From positions 4,783,284 through 4,847,283 of the forward strand of contig NC_090712.1 of the NCBI RefSeq assembly GCF_040954835.1: a stretch of 64,000 nucleotides of DNA, written 5' to 3'. The translations under genes were made by a program, and so were the position numbers. Under the pieces are notes generated by a model, which was given only the letters and a program-made list of their open reading frames with translations, did no database searches and was not told where the DNA came from. This document shows positions 1 to 13,442 of this stretch, piece after piece. This stretch comes from Lepisosteus oculatus. Lineage: Eukaryota > Chordata > Actinopteri > Semionotiformes > Lepisosteidae. Each line of letters begins with the position of its first letter. The stretch's first letter is position 1.

Positions 1-344
1 CTAGAGGACTGTCAATGCACCATTAAATACACATAAGTGTAACTTAAGCTTTCGATTTTTAACTTTTGTAACAGTGCTGTTCCTCCACATTGTCCTGAGC
101 GTGTTGGGCCCAGGCTGTTTTGACTTAGATTGTCGAGAAGCAAAAGTGATTTAAGATAAATAAGTCTTGGTGTAATAAGACTGTGGTACAGTCCTACAGG
201 TACTGGCAGGACCCTTCAGTGTTCCAGGACTGTGCTGACATTGGTGGAAAATAATCAGTGTTCATTTATTTACAAATCTGAAACTGCAGCATATGAAATC
301 ATGAGGGTTTTGTAGAGTGACCCAATGCCTGCGGGTTTCTTTTG

Positions 345-760
345 TGTCAACTGTTGTTGTTATTAGTAGTTTCTTGCCATATGTACATGCACATTGGAGT
401 TCTTAATCGCGCTGATCTCTCGGGACACACACAGTACAACAGACAGCACTACACAATGTAGACAACAGGAACAATAAAAATATTGTGGAAAAATAAATAA
501 ATATGTAGTAGTAAGACTGAGAGAAAAGAAAAGGGTAGACTATGTAAAAAGTGCAGAGTGCAGATGTGTATTGAGTCTGAGGCCCTGCAGTTAGCTGTTG
601 AGGACGCGTACTGCAGTGGGATAGAAGCTGTTCTTGAGTCTAGTGGTCCTTGCTTTAATAGTGTGGTACAGCTTGCCAGAGGGTAGGGGAGAGAACAGTT
701 TGTGGCTGGGGTGGTTGGGATCCTGAATAGATCCTGTATAAATATCAGTGCAGGAAAAGA
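345..760 (-). mobile_element. 3' end of a non-LTR retrotransposon (LINE), 5'-truncated
   Basis: Read on the minus strand, 734 down to 591 encodes a short open segment with the pattern QDPNHPSHKLFSPLPSGK followed by ARTTRLKNSFYPTAVRVLNS and a stop at 591-593. This pattern (NHP..H.LF..LPSG....I..RTTRL.NSFYP.A...LN) is the conserved C-terminus of ORF2 in fish LINEs of the L2/Rex-like type. An AT-rich 3' UTR follows down to about 345. An in-frame stop lies a short way upstream of the conserved block, so the copy is dead and truncated. The class is recognised from the motif; the exact clade cannot be assigned by eye. Confidence 0.7.
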
Positions 761-1726
761 GTTTAGCTAGTCGTAACCTTAAGCCTTTTGATGTCTGAAT
801 GCATCGTCGTGGAAATGCTGGTTTGTGATGTTTTCGATATAGCGTGTTGGTGTTTCTAGGCTGGTTTCCTTGACAATGAGATCAACTGCAGGACCCCATC
901 TTTTCTCAAAATTAGCTTGGTAATCATGCTGGGACCAAACTTTATCCACAGAGAAAAAGAATAGCTTTGTTTAATATTAACCACACTTCATTTCAGTGTT
1001 GGGATTAAGGCGGCCATTTTGTTGTAATGCTCCTTGTCAAGGTCTCTGACCAGGACTTATTTGAAAAGAAAGGACATCAGCCAGGGAAAGGGAGCCTTTA
1101 AGTTTAGTCGCTTACTCATTTAACTTCAATTAGACTATTACTCTACAAGTCAAATCACAGTCTGTGACTTGTAAAGCAGGGTCAGGTTACCTGGTAACTG
1201 TTCTAAACACAGACTCCCAGTCTGCAGGAGGATGTGTAGGGACCCTGGAGAATTTGAAATGCTAGAAGCTTCTGAAACTGAACGGTGAGTTTGTAACACG
1301 TAATAAGAGGTGAAATGTTTTGGCATTGTTGACTGAAGTCTGGCTCAAGGTGTCTAAGAAGGGGGCCCAAATAAAAGGGTAATTCCTACTGAGAACCTGA
1401 TTGCCCGGTGTTGAAATTGTGGAGGATCAGAGGAGATTTGTGTTTTTATGAGTTCTCACCAGATTCATCTGTGTAAGTAAAGGAGATTGAGCTGTGAGCA
1501 GGTGACCAGGTGAGAGTCTTGCCCTGGTGCCCATCAGGGAGTGGAAAGACTCCAGAAACAGCCATGGAACTGTTTATCTAGAGTCCTGGGTTCCCACTGA
1601 AGATCCATCACAAAGCAGAGCTGATGTGAAGAACAGGAAGCCAGAGGGCATGCTGGGAACCATGCCTATCCAGAGCAAGCCACTGGCTGTCATCTGCCTG
1701 CTCTTAAATACTGTCACTCCAGACAG

Positions 1727-4700
1727 GTAGGTGAGTGGCCTTTCACTGGAGAACTTTGTTTAAAAACTGTCTTTAAAAAATGAGTCTTTCTCATGTTGCT
1801 CAAAGCTCAAGGGGTGCGGTTCTCAGATGCTTTCAAGACAGCATCAGAGGACGTAGGAAGTTGACATGAAAGAAGTTACAGTATGAAGCATCAGAAGCAG
1901 AAGTAATATTTGTCCACAGTTTTCCTGGCAGCTTTCTGAGATGTCCCCTGCTTTCATGGTTGCTGTCCCATTCATGAGACTCTTTCCGTCTTTATGATGC
2001 TGTCCTTTGCTTACTCCTGACATTTTTTTTCTTTTTAAGCGGCTGTTTTTTTTGTAGTAAAATAATTAAAAGGGAAAGTAGGCCAATCACTCTAATGATT
2101 GGCTATAAAAAGGAAGAAATCTGACTGCAGGCAGAGTCAGGTTAATTTTGAATCACCTTGCATCCCTACTGCGTACTAGACTGTTCAAGATGCTAGTTTG
2201 TATTCAACCCCTCAGCCTTGCCTCCAGAGATCTCTTTCCTCTGCTCCTAGGGGAAGAATCACCTTCATTTTCACAGGAGCACTTACAGGCTGTAGGCTAC
2301 TGGCACGGGCGTTGAAAAGCTGTCTTTCTGAACCTTCCGCACACTCACATTATGCAACACTTGGAGGGTTGTTCGTATTGTTTTGTGATGCAGAGTGAGT
2401 AGAGCCCGGACTAAAAATAGGAATGTGCTGATGTGGCATCTTAACTGAGCTGCAAATCTCTGCGCACTTTGTACACCCAGTGTATCCCGGAAAAAACTAA
2501 AATGCAGAATAGTTCTAAACTTCATTCCCGTTTGACAGTATTCTACTGTATTTCTGCAAACTATCTTTAAGCACAAAATTTCACAGCAAATTTTTCACAG
2601 CATAAAGGGGGCTAAAGAGAATACTTTCAACAAAATAGATTTCTTCTGGCACGATTTCGCAAATCATGAACATAAGTGGAATAATGGGTTTTATTTAAAA
2701 TTCTAAAAAAGTGCCACACAGCAAAAAAAACCTGTGTTCTTGTATTTTGAAACATTTCATTTGCATTTGCATTTTTGCAGTGTAGCCAGTGGTGTGTGTA
2801 TTTTTTTACATCTGCACTTGAAGTTACAAACCTGTAACTGCACACAGGGGAGAATGAGGAAGTGCAGGCAGACTCCTCCCACCCGTCCACCTTCAAACCA
2901 ATACTCGTTTAACAAGTCACACAGCCCTACCGGAGCCACAGCACTGATTGGAGGAGAGATGCCGCCCTTACTGTCACCGTGTCTTTGAAAGTCAAAAAGA
3001 ACCCTGGCTGACTATTCCCATGCTGTCCTTGGTGGTATTCTGCCAATAATGCACCTTTCCTCGGGAGTCCTGGTCACAGGTTGCTAATGAAATGTCCCAG
3101 ACTCGAATCCATGATAAAAGAGCTCAACCTGCTCTCAGACAAGCACCTTTGCCAGTGGGCCCCATGCCGTGTTAATGATGTGTGTGAAATTAGTTTCCAG
3201 CTTCCTTCCTACCCTGCTAGGAGACACAGAGGAAGAGGCAGGAATGCTTTTCCTAATGACTCTCTCCCCCCTTAGCCCCTGTCCATGTTCAGCCTGCAGG
3301 GGTGTAGGGCACAGTAAAAGAAATGCCTTAAGAATTGCAGCAGTGTTAAACATAATGAGTGACCGGCATATCATAGCATGTGTTTTTGTCTTTGTGGGAG
3401 GGTTGAAGCAGCTGATAAATCCCTTGAGCCAATCCCCTGCATAGAATCTATTTCACTCGGTGCTCTATTAAAGCATCTTGTTGTGCTCCCTTTTTGCAGA
3501 AAGAGTTGTTGGTTGATGACCAACATTTCAACATACAAACATTTGACCAGGCTAACCAGACCTTTTCACCAGGCCAACCCTGAAAGGCTAATACGAACTG
3601 AAATTCTCAGTTTGTATTTTGAGGTTGTTTTTTTCTGTGGCTGATGAGCTCGTGGGTCCCTTGGTCTACCACTTTACGACCTACACCGGACTCAACAGCT
3701 GAAGAGTTGTATTCGTCCCCTGCTCAGAACTAAGAGTCTTTTTTCTTCCCTCAATCTCAACAGAAAAAAAAAGCCTAGGAGAGGAAAACATACCACACAG
3801 TAAGTAGGATATGCCTGAAATAGAGCCAGATGACCATCCGTAACAAGTCTGCTAATCCTGTACATTGCATAAAGGATCATTGTGCACAACAAGCAATTGC
3901 TTTTCGTGCAAATCCTGTTACTCAGTACAAAATAGCCATATGGATATATATTTTCTACAGTGAACAGTAGGTAGCCTTTGACCGAGGGCTTGAAGCATAC
4001 ACAAGAGCTGTATTGTGTTTCCTTTTTAATGCTTGTGACTAGGAATGGGCAACCTGATACATGTGTGAGCAGTGGTGTGGAACAGAGATTTTGCCTGTGT
4101 GTCTCCTGATGCTGATCCTGCCCAGCACAGGGGTCCCCTTGGAAGGAGCAGCTGCCGCAGAGCTGTGTAGCAGAAGAGGACTCCGTGAGCAGGTGATATT
4201 CCGGCTGTGGTCCGGAAACGAGCGTGTCTTTGTCGGGAAGCGTTGCCACAGAAGGACGTCTTTTGCCTCCAGCACAGGGGGCCTGATTTGGAAGTCTGTC
4301 ATCTGTCATCGCCGTCACGTGAAAGGCCCCGGCTGTTTGATAGGCAGATGCCAGCGATCACAGAGGCTTTGAGCAGATGCATCTCTCCATACGGACGTCA
4401 CTTAAATAGACTGTTTTCAGGCTTTACATGGAACTTGTTGGTTTTTGACCACCACGACCAGGCAATGGGTTTGAGACTGATGTTGCAAAGTCCCTTTCTG
4501 TATCCATTTTACACAGAGAGACCCTGGGTCAAAGCTATGAAGCGTGTTCTGGTTCAGCAATTACCATACTTTTTTCAAATAAGTAAAAAAAAACCTGCTA
4601 ATGTTATAATAAAAATACTATGGGGACTCGTAAATTAGCGTCCTGAAGTATTTATTTTTACCCTCAACGTCATGGTATTGATTTATTGTTTTTAGTAAAG

Positions 4701-7663
4701 GGTTGTTGGAGTTTGGAAGTAGCGACCCAGCCGTGTTGTTGAAGCCGATGGCTTCTTTCAAGAAACAGCTGGACGAGATTGATTTGCTGTTATCCAATGG
4801 GCTAGATGCAATTTTAATACAGTTTTGTGTGTATGTTATGGATATGGCCTGTGTGCATCACGAGAATGTCTCAAAAAGGACAAGCCAAACAAACTATATT
4901 TCATTCTGCCGTAAGGAGATGTGAGATTTCTGGATGCGAGCCTTAAGGTTCTTTTGTTGAATTAAGGTTGAAGCACAAGTGCAGGCACTAGCAGTTAAAC
5001 TGACCTGGAAGACCATGGAAGGAATCCTCTAAAAAGAATAGCTTGTTCTGAACTTCATCTGGTGGCTCACTTTTCCTTGCTCATTTCTTTTGGTATTCAT
5101 TAGTTCTCTCTGGTATCAAGCAGGCCCCAGCTCTGACAGCGCTGTGCTAAAATTAACTGGCCTTGGTGCTGGCGTCTGTGGGCTGCTTGTGTTTCACTGC
5201 TGAGGCCAGCTAGGATTCAGTTAGCTTCCTTTATTCCTTCTCTGAGCTATTTCTTTTTTTTTTCATTTTGGGTAACTGAGCTTCTATTGAGTTTCTAATC
5301 GACCTTTTCTTTTTTTAGTTTACACTTTCCTTGTTCATTATATGGTGTATTTGTCAAATTATAATGTGGACAAGAAACTCTTCTCACAGCAATATAACAT
5401 ATATTTATAGTTATGCCTAGAATTGAATGTTGAAACGTGCTGTATTTAATTCTATCCTGTGTGGTGATTTGGTCACACAGGTTTTGTATTTTCCAGTTTT
5501 TTTATAGTTATCCAAGAAAAATGCTTCCTGTTGGAGGAAATTTTCTTGACTCCACAACCAAATCTGTTTAGTGTGTGGATGATGAACTAGAGATCAACTG
5601 TGTTTCCTCTCCAACAGCTAATTTGAGAATTAGATAAGATCTCTATATTAGCCATATATAATTTCTTGCATTAGGTATTTGTCTTTTCACATACCCCAAC
5701 TTGCTCTCCATGAGACACACAGACAGGGAGGTAGAAACATGGGGTCAGAGCGCAGGGTCAGCCATTTATATGGCACCCCTGGAGCAGTTGGGGTTGCCAG
5801 CCACAGGATTTGAACCAGCAGTCTTCCAGCCACAGACACAGATCCTTAGCCACAGTGCCACCACTCCGCCCCAAAGATATAGACTTGGTTCCATATAAAT
5901 TAGAGCTTGATCATTTTTAATACACCAGCCTACCTAAAGCTTTTATTTTTTAAACATTTTTCTACTTTTTGGTCAACTTAATGTCCCTATGCAAAATGTT
6001 AACATTTGTATTAAAATTGTGAATTGTGAACAGTCTGTGAAATAAACTGATCTCCGGGAAGCAGTGCTCTTACAAAAGAGAAGATGTTGTAACTGGTACA
6101 GCCTCTTTCACACAAGGTTCGGGTCTAAATCTGGGCGCTTGCTGTGCAGGAAACTGAACCATGGTTGCTCAAGAGCAGTACAATGTCACATCTAATCCAG
6201 GGATGTAGGGGATTTAAATATTTCCCTTAGGAAGATACCTCCGGATATTCAGCAGCTTTATCACTTGAAGATTCAGCGATTTCTTAGCATTTTTAAAATC
6301 AATGCAAAGCAAGGGATGCACCAATAGAGACACAAAGGACAACATTTCAATTTCTAGAATGAGTCCAGATTGTTAAATCTGTTATAGAAAATAACAGCCT
6401 AGATTAGACCCAGCCAAGATTTCTTCTGTCCCAGTAACCCCATCTCTGCCCAGGAAATGAATTCTGGGCCCAGCGGAGCCATCGTTTTCAAGTTTGTAGG
6501 CTGTTTTTCTTTTATAGTTTTACCAAATAAAAAGGCCAATGATACTTCAGCATGGAAATTGTTTTTTGTTTTTGAGCTGTGATTCATTTTTTTAACATTC
6601 CTCGGTCAGTCAATTACATGACTGCTGATGATGACACTGGCCAACAGCTTCTTGACAAAGCTGGTTCAACAATATTGACTCATGGGAAATAGTTTATACA
6701 AGGAGCATTTGTCTCCAGGGTTACACACTGAATCGGATCCCTCTGTTTTTTTCCCTTTCTTCCCTTTCTCTTGGGATCCCTGGTTATGAGAGTCCCTTCG
6801 TTTTATCTTGGAAGTAAATGAGGAATTTAATCAAACAGCGCCCATCTGATCAGCCTGAGCTCAGAATGAATGGCTGGCTCCCCATTACATCTCCCATGAT
6901 GCCCGGAAAGGCATCACAGGTTGAGGCCTCTGTGGAAGTGGTCAAAAGTCTTCCTTCAGACCTGCCCCCAAAATGAGGTTCAGGCAGTCACCCGTGTGCT
7001 GCTGTTGAGGGGGGTCATGAATACTGAGCACCAGGTGATTGGTACTGGGGAAGGAGCTCATGTTAAGTGCTGCTTAAGTGCTTCCTGACGGTTTTTAAGT
7101 GTGTTCCAAAACACCACTGCAAAGGACTGGAGTGCCAGCTAATGGGTTCTGATTGCCAAAGACAGGGCGACAGGGGATAGGACTGATGTGCAATCACACT
7201 GCCCGCGCCTCTAAGTGGGCGAAAATGGCAATCACAAGATGCACAATTCTCAGAAGTGGCTTTAAGATGCTAATAATAACTCAAAGCATTCTGCTTCTGA
7301 GCAGTCGGGGTCATGCAGGCAATTAGGTTTAACCCTGCTAATGCGAAATAGTATTCTTAAATTTATTTCAGAGGTGTTAGAGTGATCAATCAAGTCCTGA
7401 GAGGGCCGCAATCCTGGTGGTATTCCAGGTATCATTTAACTGGGAGCCTGAGAAGGACCTGGGGAAAAGAATGACAGCTTAAACGATTACAGTATAGATT
7501 GCTGGAACAATTTGAAATGGGATTTAACAATGAGCTGAACTGGATCCAAGGGGTTTCTTCACTGGCCACAGTGCCTCAGCTGAGATCACTTCTTTAAACT
7601 CTCACACGGGATTTGCAATGCCTTGCCCCCCCACCGGCCAGACTGTCTCTGACTTTGCTGCAG
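1727..7663 (+). other. presumed intron of the Stum-like locus
   Basis: AT-rich sequence without recognisable coding exons. It holds one SINE (5690-5873, minus strand). The long open frame at 3692-4318 on the minus strand (208 codons) shows no domain and turns into ordinary AT-rich sequence, so I do not call it a gene. A 34-bp segment at 2855-2888 recurs near 27.3 kb. Confidence 0.4.
5690..5873 (-). mobile_element. tRNA-derived SINE, copy 1
   Basis: On the minus strand this begins with a tRNA-like head. An A-box-like stretch (GGTGGCACTGTGGCTAAGG) is followed by a B box (GGTTCAAATCC), then a body with CCCCAACTGCTCCAGGGG, and an end near GTCTCATGGAGAGCAAG. The same order of blocks, with many identical bases, recurs on the plus strand at 28146-28345. 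Two dispersed, opposite-strand copies of a Pol III-type sequence support a SINE. Confidence 0.75.
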
Positions 7664-10600
7664 GTACAATGGAGCCAGTGCTCGCCTTGCTCTGCTGCCC
7701 CCAGAGCTCGTCAGTGGCCAGGGGGGGGGGGGGCGGAGCCAGGATGATGACAGGCCTGAACCTGTGGGTGGGGCTGCCCCAGCTCTTCACAGTTGCCTTC
7801 CTGCTGATTGGCTGGATCTGGAGCATCGTCTGGGGAGTTCCGCTGCTGCAGCTGTCCTGCAGGCATCACTGAAGGCTCGTGTCTATGCAGCCCCAGACAA
7901 GGGGACAGGGCATTCAGAATGGTGGCAAAGCAGAATTCGTCATCCAGTAATGTCAAAACCCTTGTTTTCTTGTTTTGCAAATGCCACAAGTCCTCATCAA
8001 AATACTTAAATGGAAATTTCTTTACACATTGAAAACTAATTGTACTATACTTGCAATTGTACTGTACAATATTGAGTGGCAAAAGGAGCTCTCTCTTTGA
8101 GTGTTTCCCCAAATTAGTGAACTTAAAATTAATTAATTAATTGTGTTTCATGTGAAATAGACCCTGCTTTCACCACATATTTAAGTTTGGGACAGGTCTC
8201 ATTCTCCTGGAGGTTGTATTTTCATGACAGCACACATTTTCTAATTTAGAGAAAGGCTGTTGTATTAATTTGGTCTTGATTTCTTTTTTCTTATTTTGTA
8301 TACTGACTACAGATGCAGATCAACACCAAACTGTTGGTTTATTAACAAATTACTAGTAAAATTTGCTCAAAGCAATTCTGAAGAAAGAAAGATGGTTTTT
8401 GACTCGACCCAGATTACTGTTTAGTCTCAAATGACTGAACCTCTTGCTTAAAAGCAGGACAGGAGCAACTTACAGTGAAAGGGACAGGTAATCAGGTCAA
8501 TTCTGGGTTTGAACATGACTGCAGACTCATAGATCTGCAGTTTATGTCATTTGGACCATCAATACAAAATGTCAATTTATTATATGGGTTTCATAAACCT
8601 TTTGTGCGCAGTTTGTACCAGAAAACAATGCATCACAGTTAGGCCTGGCCGGCCTTAATATAAATTGGACCCTGTGCGGAGCTGTGGGTGAATTAGGAAG
8701 ATGAGATTTCTTCAGGCGATAACGATCCGACCTGTGAGACTGAAGAGACAGTGGTCTGAGGACGAGGTCAGGTTCAAAGCCATGGTTTCCATTCAGAGAA
8801 GTTCTAACAAAGGCGAGGTATGAACTCCAGAGAGAGAGACCAATACCGGGCACAGTATGATGTGAATCAGGGTTTAAATGGGAAGTAGGTTGATGGTAGA
8901 AAGCTGGGGATAATTAGTTCCCTCGTGCGGCGGTGCTTAGGGTTGATTAGGTGCTTGCGGCGAGTAGCAGCCATAACACACAGGAGCAATAAAATTAAAA
9001 AAAGGTTTATTTTTTTCAATGCAACCCAACATCACCATGTGCAAGTCCATGAAAATATTGGATACTAGTTTTGATTTAACTGAATATGTTGAACTATAAA
9101 GCAAATAAATAAGAGTTGTAGCCAATATCCTTACACTTCAAGTGTTATCCACTAACAATGACTTGTGATTATTCATATGGATGTCTTATTTTTGTGCAAC
9201 CCAACACTGTGTTCAAACATTGTTTTCAGAATTATATGTTTGAATTACTCCAAAGCCTAACAAATAAAAGGTATCTGTTAATCATTCAGCACCCAAAGAG
9301 GATGAGGGTTAAAAATAAGGAAAGTTGATTTTGCTTAGGATCTTTGGAGCATTATCACTATGTATTAATACAACCAAATTCATTTTAATTTCTAGTCAGC
9401 TTATCCAGTCCCAAAGAAATGTTTCCAGAGGTCAGTATAATTTAACAGTTTAAGTGTGTCTCTTGGTCTTTAGCCAATATAGGACATGTACGGACCTTAA
9501 CATATGGAGATCGGTTGTCTTTAATTATGGCAAAGTAAACCGCGTCAGGGGACAAGAACAGAAATCTCCTTATTAAACACAAGTTTTATATACTTTTAAA
9601 CAAATAAACATCAGTCTATTCTCCTGAATCCTTATCTTAATCGGAGGTTTCTGGCTCCCTTCTAGCTTAGCACATTGACATCATGGTCACTGGACATGGT
9701 CCCCTGGGTGAGAAACTGTCGTGAACACACCAGCGCAGTGAGTTTAATCCGGTTTTAAGATGTAAATCTAAGTCCTGATCGTTGAAGGGCTTTCAGCAGT
9801 GAAAAGGGGCCCAGTTCCATGGTTAGTTTACGAGATTATCTCTGCCTGAAATTCCTTTATTACAATTGCTCATTTAAACCAATTTAGCCTTTTTACTTCC
9901 CTCAAGCTCATGTCAGATACTAAACCCCTCAGGAGCTGAACTCCTGTTCAACTGTGGTTCCTGAATACTAGCAGTAGCAGTCTTGGTAATAGTAGCATTT
10001 GTAGTTGTAGAGTATTGTATGTAAGTGAGGATGGATCAGAAACACTGCGATAAGAAGATTATTGGAGGAATTTGACCCGTGTCTGGGCCATTTGTGACAA
10101 CAGACTCTGCTTGTGACTTCTCTAGACTCCTAACCAGACAGCATTACAGCTGACTCAAGAGAGGCTCCAGCTTCTCCTTGTTCTTAGGTGATCTGCATTT
10201 TTCCTAGTTGAAGCAGAAAAAATGAAATAATGTGCTGTAGCTGGGCTGTTGCAACCTCTCGTGCGTCTTCAAGTCACAAGGCTTTTCTGTTTTCAGTTCT
10301 GATCCCAGTTCAGTTGACTCTACAAAAGTCCAAAAAACAAGTAGGATTGCATTTTTTTGTTTCAACGCAGTAAAACTGAAAGAACTGACACTGACCCAAC
10401 ATTGTTGGGATTGGTTACTGAAAACAACCACAAGTCTGGACTGAATATTGAAAACCTATGGTGCTGTCATGCCATTTTCTGCTCAAAATGCAAAATTTGT
10501 TAATAAACGTTAAAATAAAATAAACGTTTCCTGAACCAGATTTTCCCCTCCAGAGGACTCAGTTATGTATGGATAATAGTGGTAAGTCTTCAATTATAAA

Positions 10601-13305
10601 AAGCAACAAAAGTGCTTTTGTTTTTGCTATGTTTGCTGTGAAGCATTTGAGGGAGTACATTTTGTTTTCATTTTTTGAGCAGTTATGTGAATCCTCCTGC
10701 CATTGTTTGAGACACAGAAACTGCAACTACTTTGCTTTAGCTTCTCCAACTGTGAAAGCAGAAATACAAAAAAATGCTTCTGATAAGTTTAGGGACCACA
10801 GAAATTGAATATCCCAGTGATACCTGTCCAGCATGGCTACACTGTGTGTTGCACTTAACACATAGTATGTAAAAGAGTTATAGTTTCCATAGTTACATAA
10901 AAATCTTGAGTATGACGTTAATAATTAAAAATCCTTTAACAAGATAGAATTCTGGAGGATTATACTGTGGTTCTTACACAACAGGAACTCAGGACTACAT
11001 TTAACCATGAACAGAGCTCACAGCTGTCTCAGTGCATTTAGTCATTTCACAAATGACTGGTGAGGGTAGCTAGTCTGCGTTTCTTATTCTGAGCCACTGT
11101 CTTGTTACTCTGCGCTTGAGCAGGGTCCTCATATGGGCCAGGCTGTCCTTGGGTCCTTCTGAAGTGATATTTATAATATATATTACTCTGATTTCCCCTT
11201 CAATTTTTAAAAAAGTATTCAAACTCCAAGGTTTATGAAGCCAGAACAAAATGTTTTATCTATATGGACTCATGATAAAGGCCGCAAAACTTTATGTATG
11301 TTTGTAATAGTAGAAATTAGTGTCCTGATAAATGTTTTCTGGTGACTGTTATTGTCCTTGACTTTGTTCTCTTTTTTATTTTTCTGATTAACGTTTTAAT
11401 ATTTTGTGTTTGTAACTGCTTCTTTTTTTTTTTTAAACTGAAAAATACTTTCACTTTACATGACTCCATTTCACCAAAAGGTATGGAGTAGAAACAAGTA
11501 CAACTGATACAGTGACTGTTGTAACCTGGGCAAGATGACTTATCAACTTTAGCAAATGTTAGAAACATCAGAGCTGATGAGCTGGTTACCATCCCTGGGT
11601 GGTGTATCTTAGGAAGGAAGTGACAGAAGAATATGTGAAACTACAGCTCTGATTACTGTAGAGCTGATTTTTTAAAAGAATTCAAGTCAGGGCAATATGT
11701 CACATCATGTTGAGTTGGTAGTGATCTAAGGATCAAAGGGCAGAGGTCACTGGTAAGATGCCATTACATACTATGGGTAAAGGTCAGGGTGAGCAGGCTG
11801 GGAGCAAAGATGTGTTTGTCCTTGAAGGCAGCACAGGGATAATGGCATGATGTTTCTTTATATCCACCTGCTGCATGTATTGACGCATGACTTCATTTTC
11901 TCAAAGACTTTGAACTTTTAAATGATAGCACAGCAGCTGGGAATCCCCCTTCTATATATATTTTTTGGGGGGTGTTAGTTTCGTTTACACAGAAACAGTG
12001 AAATCTGAAAGTAGACTTATTTTGCAATCCAACAACACACCACAAAATGAGCACAGAAATCTTCCACATTTGAAAACTGTTGCTCACTCAAACCAGGTCA
12101 CAGGTTCCCTCACAAATTTTGTTTAGATATCGACAGAATGTTCATATATTTCTAATTTTGGAAAAATCAAACACAAACCCACATACAATTGCATGGCATT
12201 CACTCCTAACAATACTGAAATTCTTTCTCTAACATACTGTAGTACACCATGTGGATGGTGTGTACTGAGAAATAACAAACAGGAAATAAAGTGGCTTTAT
12301 TTTCTGAATCTAATCATTCACTTTGTTCTGTCTAGTAGGTCCAGAACTCTTGTACAAACTCAGGAAAACTCCTAGCTTCAAGCTGAACAGCACCTCAACC
12401 AGACAGGGTGAATTTCACTATACAGATATGTTTAGCCTCTGTGTGTGTCCAAAAAAAACAGACTCACAACCCCCTAAAGTCCAGTTACACAACTATTACA
12501 GATTATTTAACTGGCTTCCAAAGTACTCTGCTCAGAATATTAGTATACTAGCTATAATGATCTTCATGACAGGACACATCATCAGAATCATATTTATCTA
12601 TTCACCCTGCTAGTCCTTCACTCTTATTTTATACCAACACATTTCCTCCCTTGTATCGCAGCTTGTGCAATCGAACAAAAACACTGATTTGTTACTAGTT
12701 TACATACTACCAAAAATTTGCATCGAAAGTCAAGCCCTTTCAGCTTTGTCAACAAATCATCCTTCTTTATGTGTGCACTTCTGTTTCTCTGTTCTTGTTG
12801 AAACAGATTATGTATTATTTATTTCCAGTTTTCTAAATATCACTGGCACATACAGGATGACGCTCAGGTATCACCCTATACATGCCAACGATGTCACATG
12901 TTTCTTGTGAGGTTTGTGTGCCAATAGGCACAACAGTTCATGGTCTATTGAAAACCTTGTTGACCTCCACATCTGACAAAACTTTGGCTTAATTCCATTT
13001 TGAAAAACTCATTATAAAATCTGCCCTACTTTGGGAATTAACAGACTTCAACTTCTCACAGGAACCATGGGAGGTAATGAATAAGGCAACTGTGTTAAAC
13101 AAATCAGATTGTTTCGGTCATTCCTGTAGAGTCACACTTGGATAACAGAAAGAGATACGCTTGTTTGTGTTATAGAACGTGGTGTGTTATTGTGTAGCAT
13201 CCTGATTCTTCAGTATCTAAAGACATTTTACTTCCATGTTGAAGAGATGAGACGAATAGAAAAGGTTTTAAAAGAGTGTTGTTATTTTCTGGAGGAGAAA
13301 AATAC

Positions 13306-13442
13306 CTGGAGGAAAGCTTCTTCATGTGTGGAGTGGGAGAAGGTGCTTTAGAATCTGGAAGTGTTCGATTTTTCACGGCGAAGGCAATCTGAATATCTTC
13401 ACCCAAACAAGGTGACAGCCTTAGCAAGGCTGTTGGCTGCAT
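13306..13442 (-). CDS. exon-like open segment of unknown gene
   Basis: On the minus strand a 137-nt segment is bounded by a good acceptor (tttctttgcag) and a donor (CCAG|gtattt). It is open in one frame, beginning ATG CAG CCA and encoding a peptide with LRLSPCLGEDIQIAFAV and a KAPSPTPHMKKLSS end (45 codons plus two bases). Its base composition is more balanced than its AT-rich surroundings. I do not recognise the protein and cannot find partner exons on this strand in the window. It may be an exon of an unseen or lineage-specific transcript, an old retro-fragment, or chance. Confidence 0.2.

Larger units (their letters stand above)
1650..7872 (+). pseudogene. Stum/SPEC3-family two-TM protein gene, apparently frame-disrupted
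   Basis: Two exons can be seen. Exon 1 (about 1650-1726) encodes MPIQSKPLAVICLLLN then TVTPD and ends at a good donor (CAG|gtaggt). Exon 2 (7664-7872) follows a strong acceptor (ctttgctgcag) and encodes TMEPVLALLCC, a glycine run, then LWVGLPQLFTVAFLLIGW-IWSIVWG and a stop at 7870-7872. The hydrophobic PLAVICLLLN segment, the LCC, and the GWI.SI.WG motif in the second hydrophobic segment are characteristic of the Spec3/Stum family (human STUM, Drosophila stum); that match is from memory. Exon 1 ends with two bases of a codon, but exon 2 needs one base before it. Joining them shifts the frame and loses the second membrane segment. A family-typical PGTGTM junction would be explained by loss of two bases near 1720. 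Exon 2 also carries 13 consecutive G at 7721-7733. It is probably a decaying gene; an assembly error or an unseen exon is possible. No confident start codon: 1650 and 1662 are the in-frame ATGs. Confidence 0.5.

Noticed and set aside
3692-4318. Longest single open frame (208 codons, minus strand)
   Set aside because: No domain or family resemblance. Half of it is AT-rich intergenic sequence rich in F, L, S and C, the usual look of a chance frame. No splice or promoter support.
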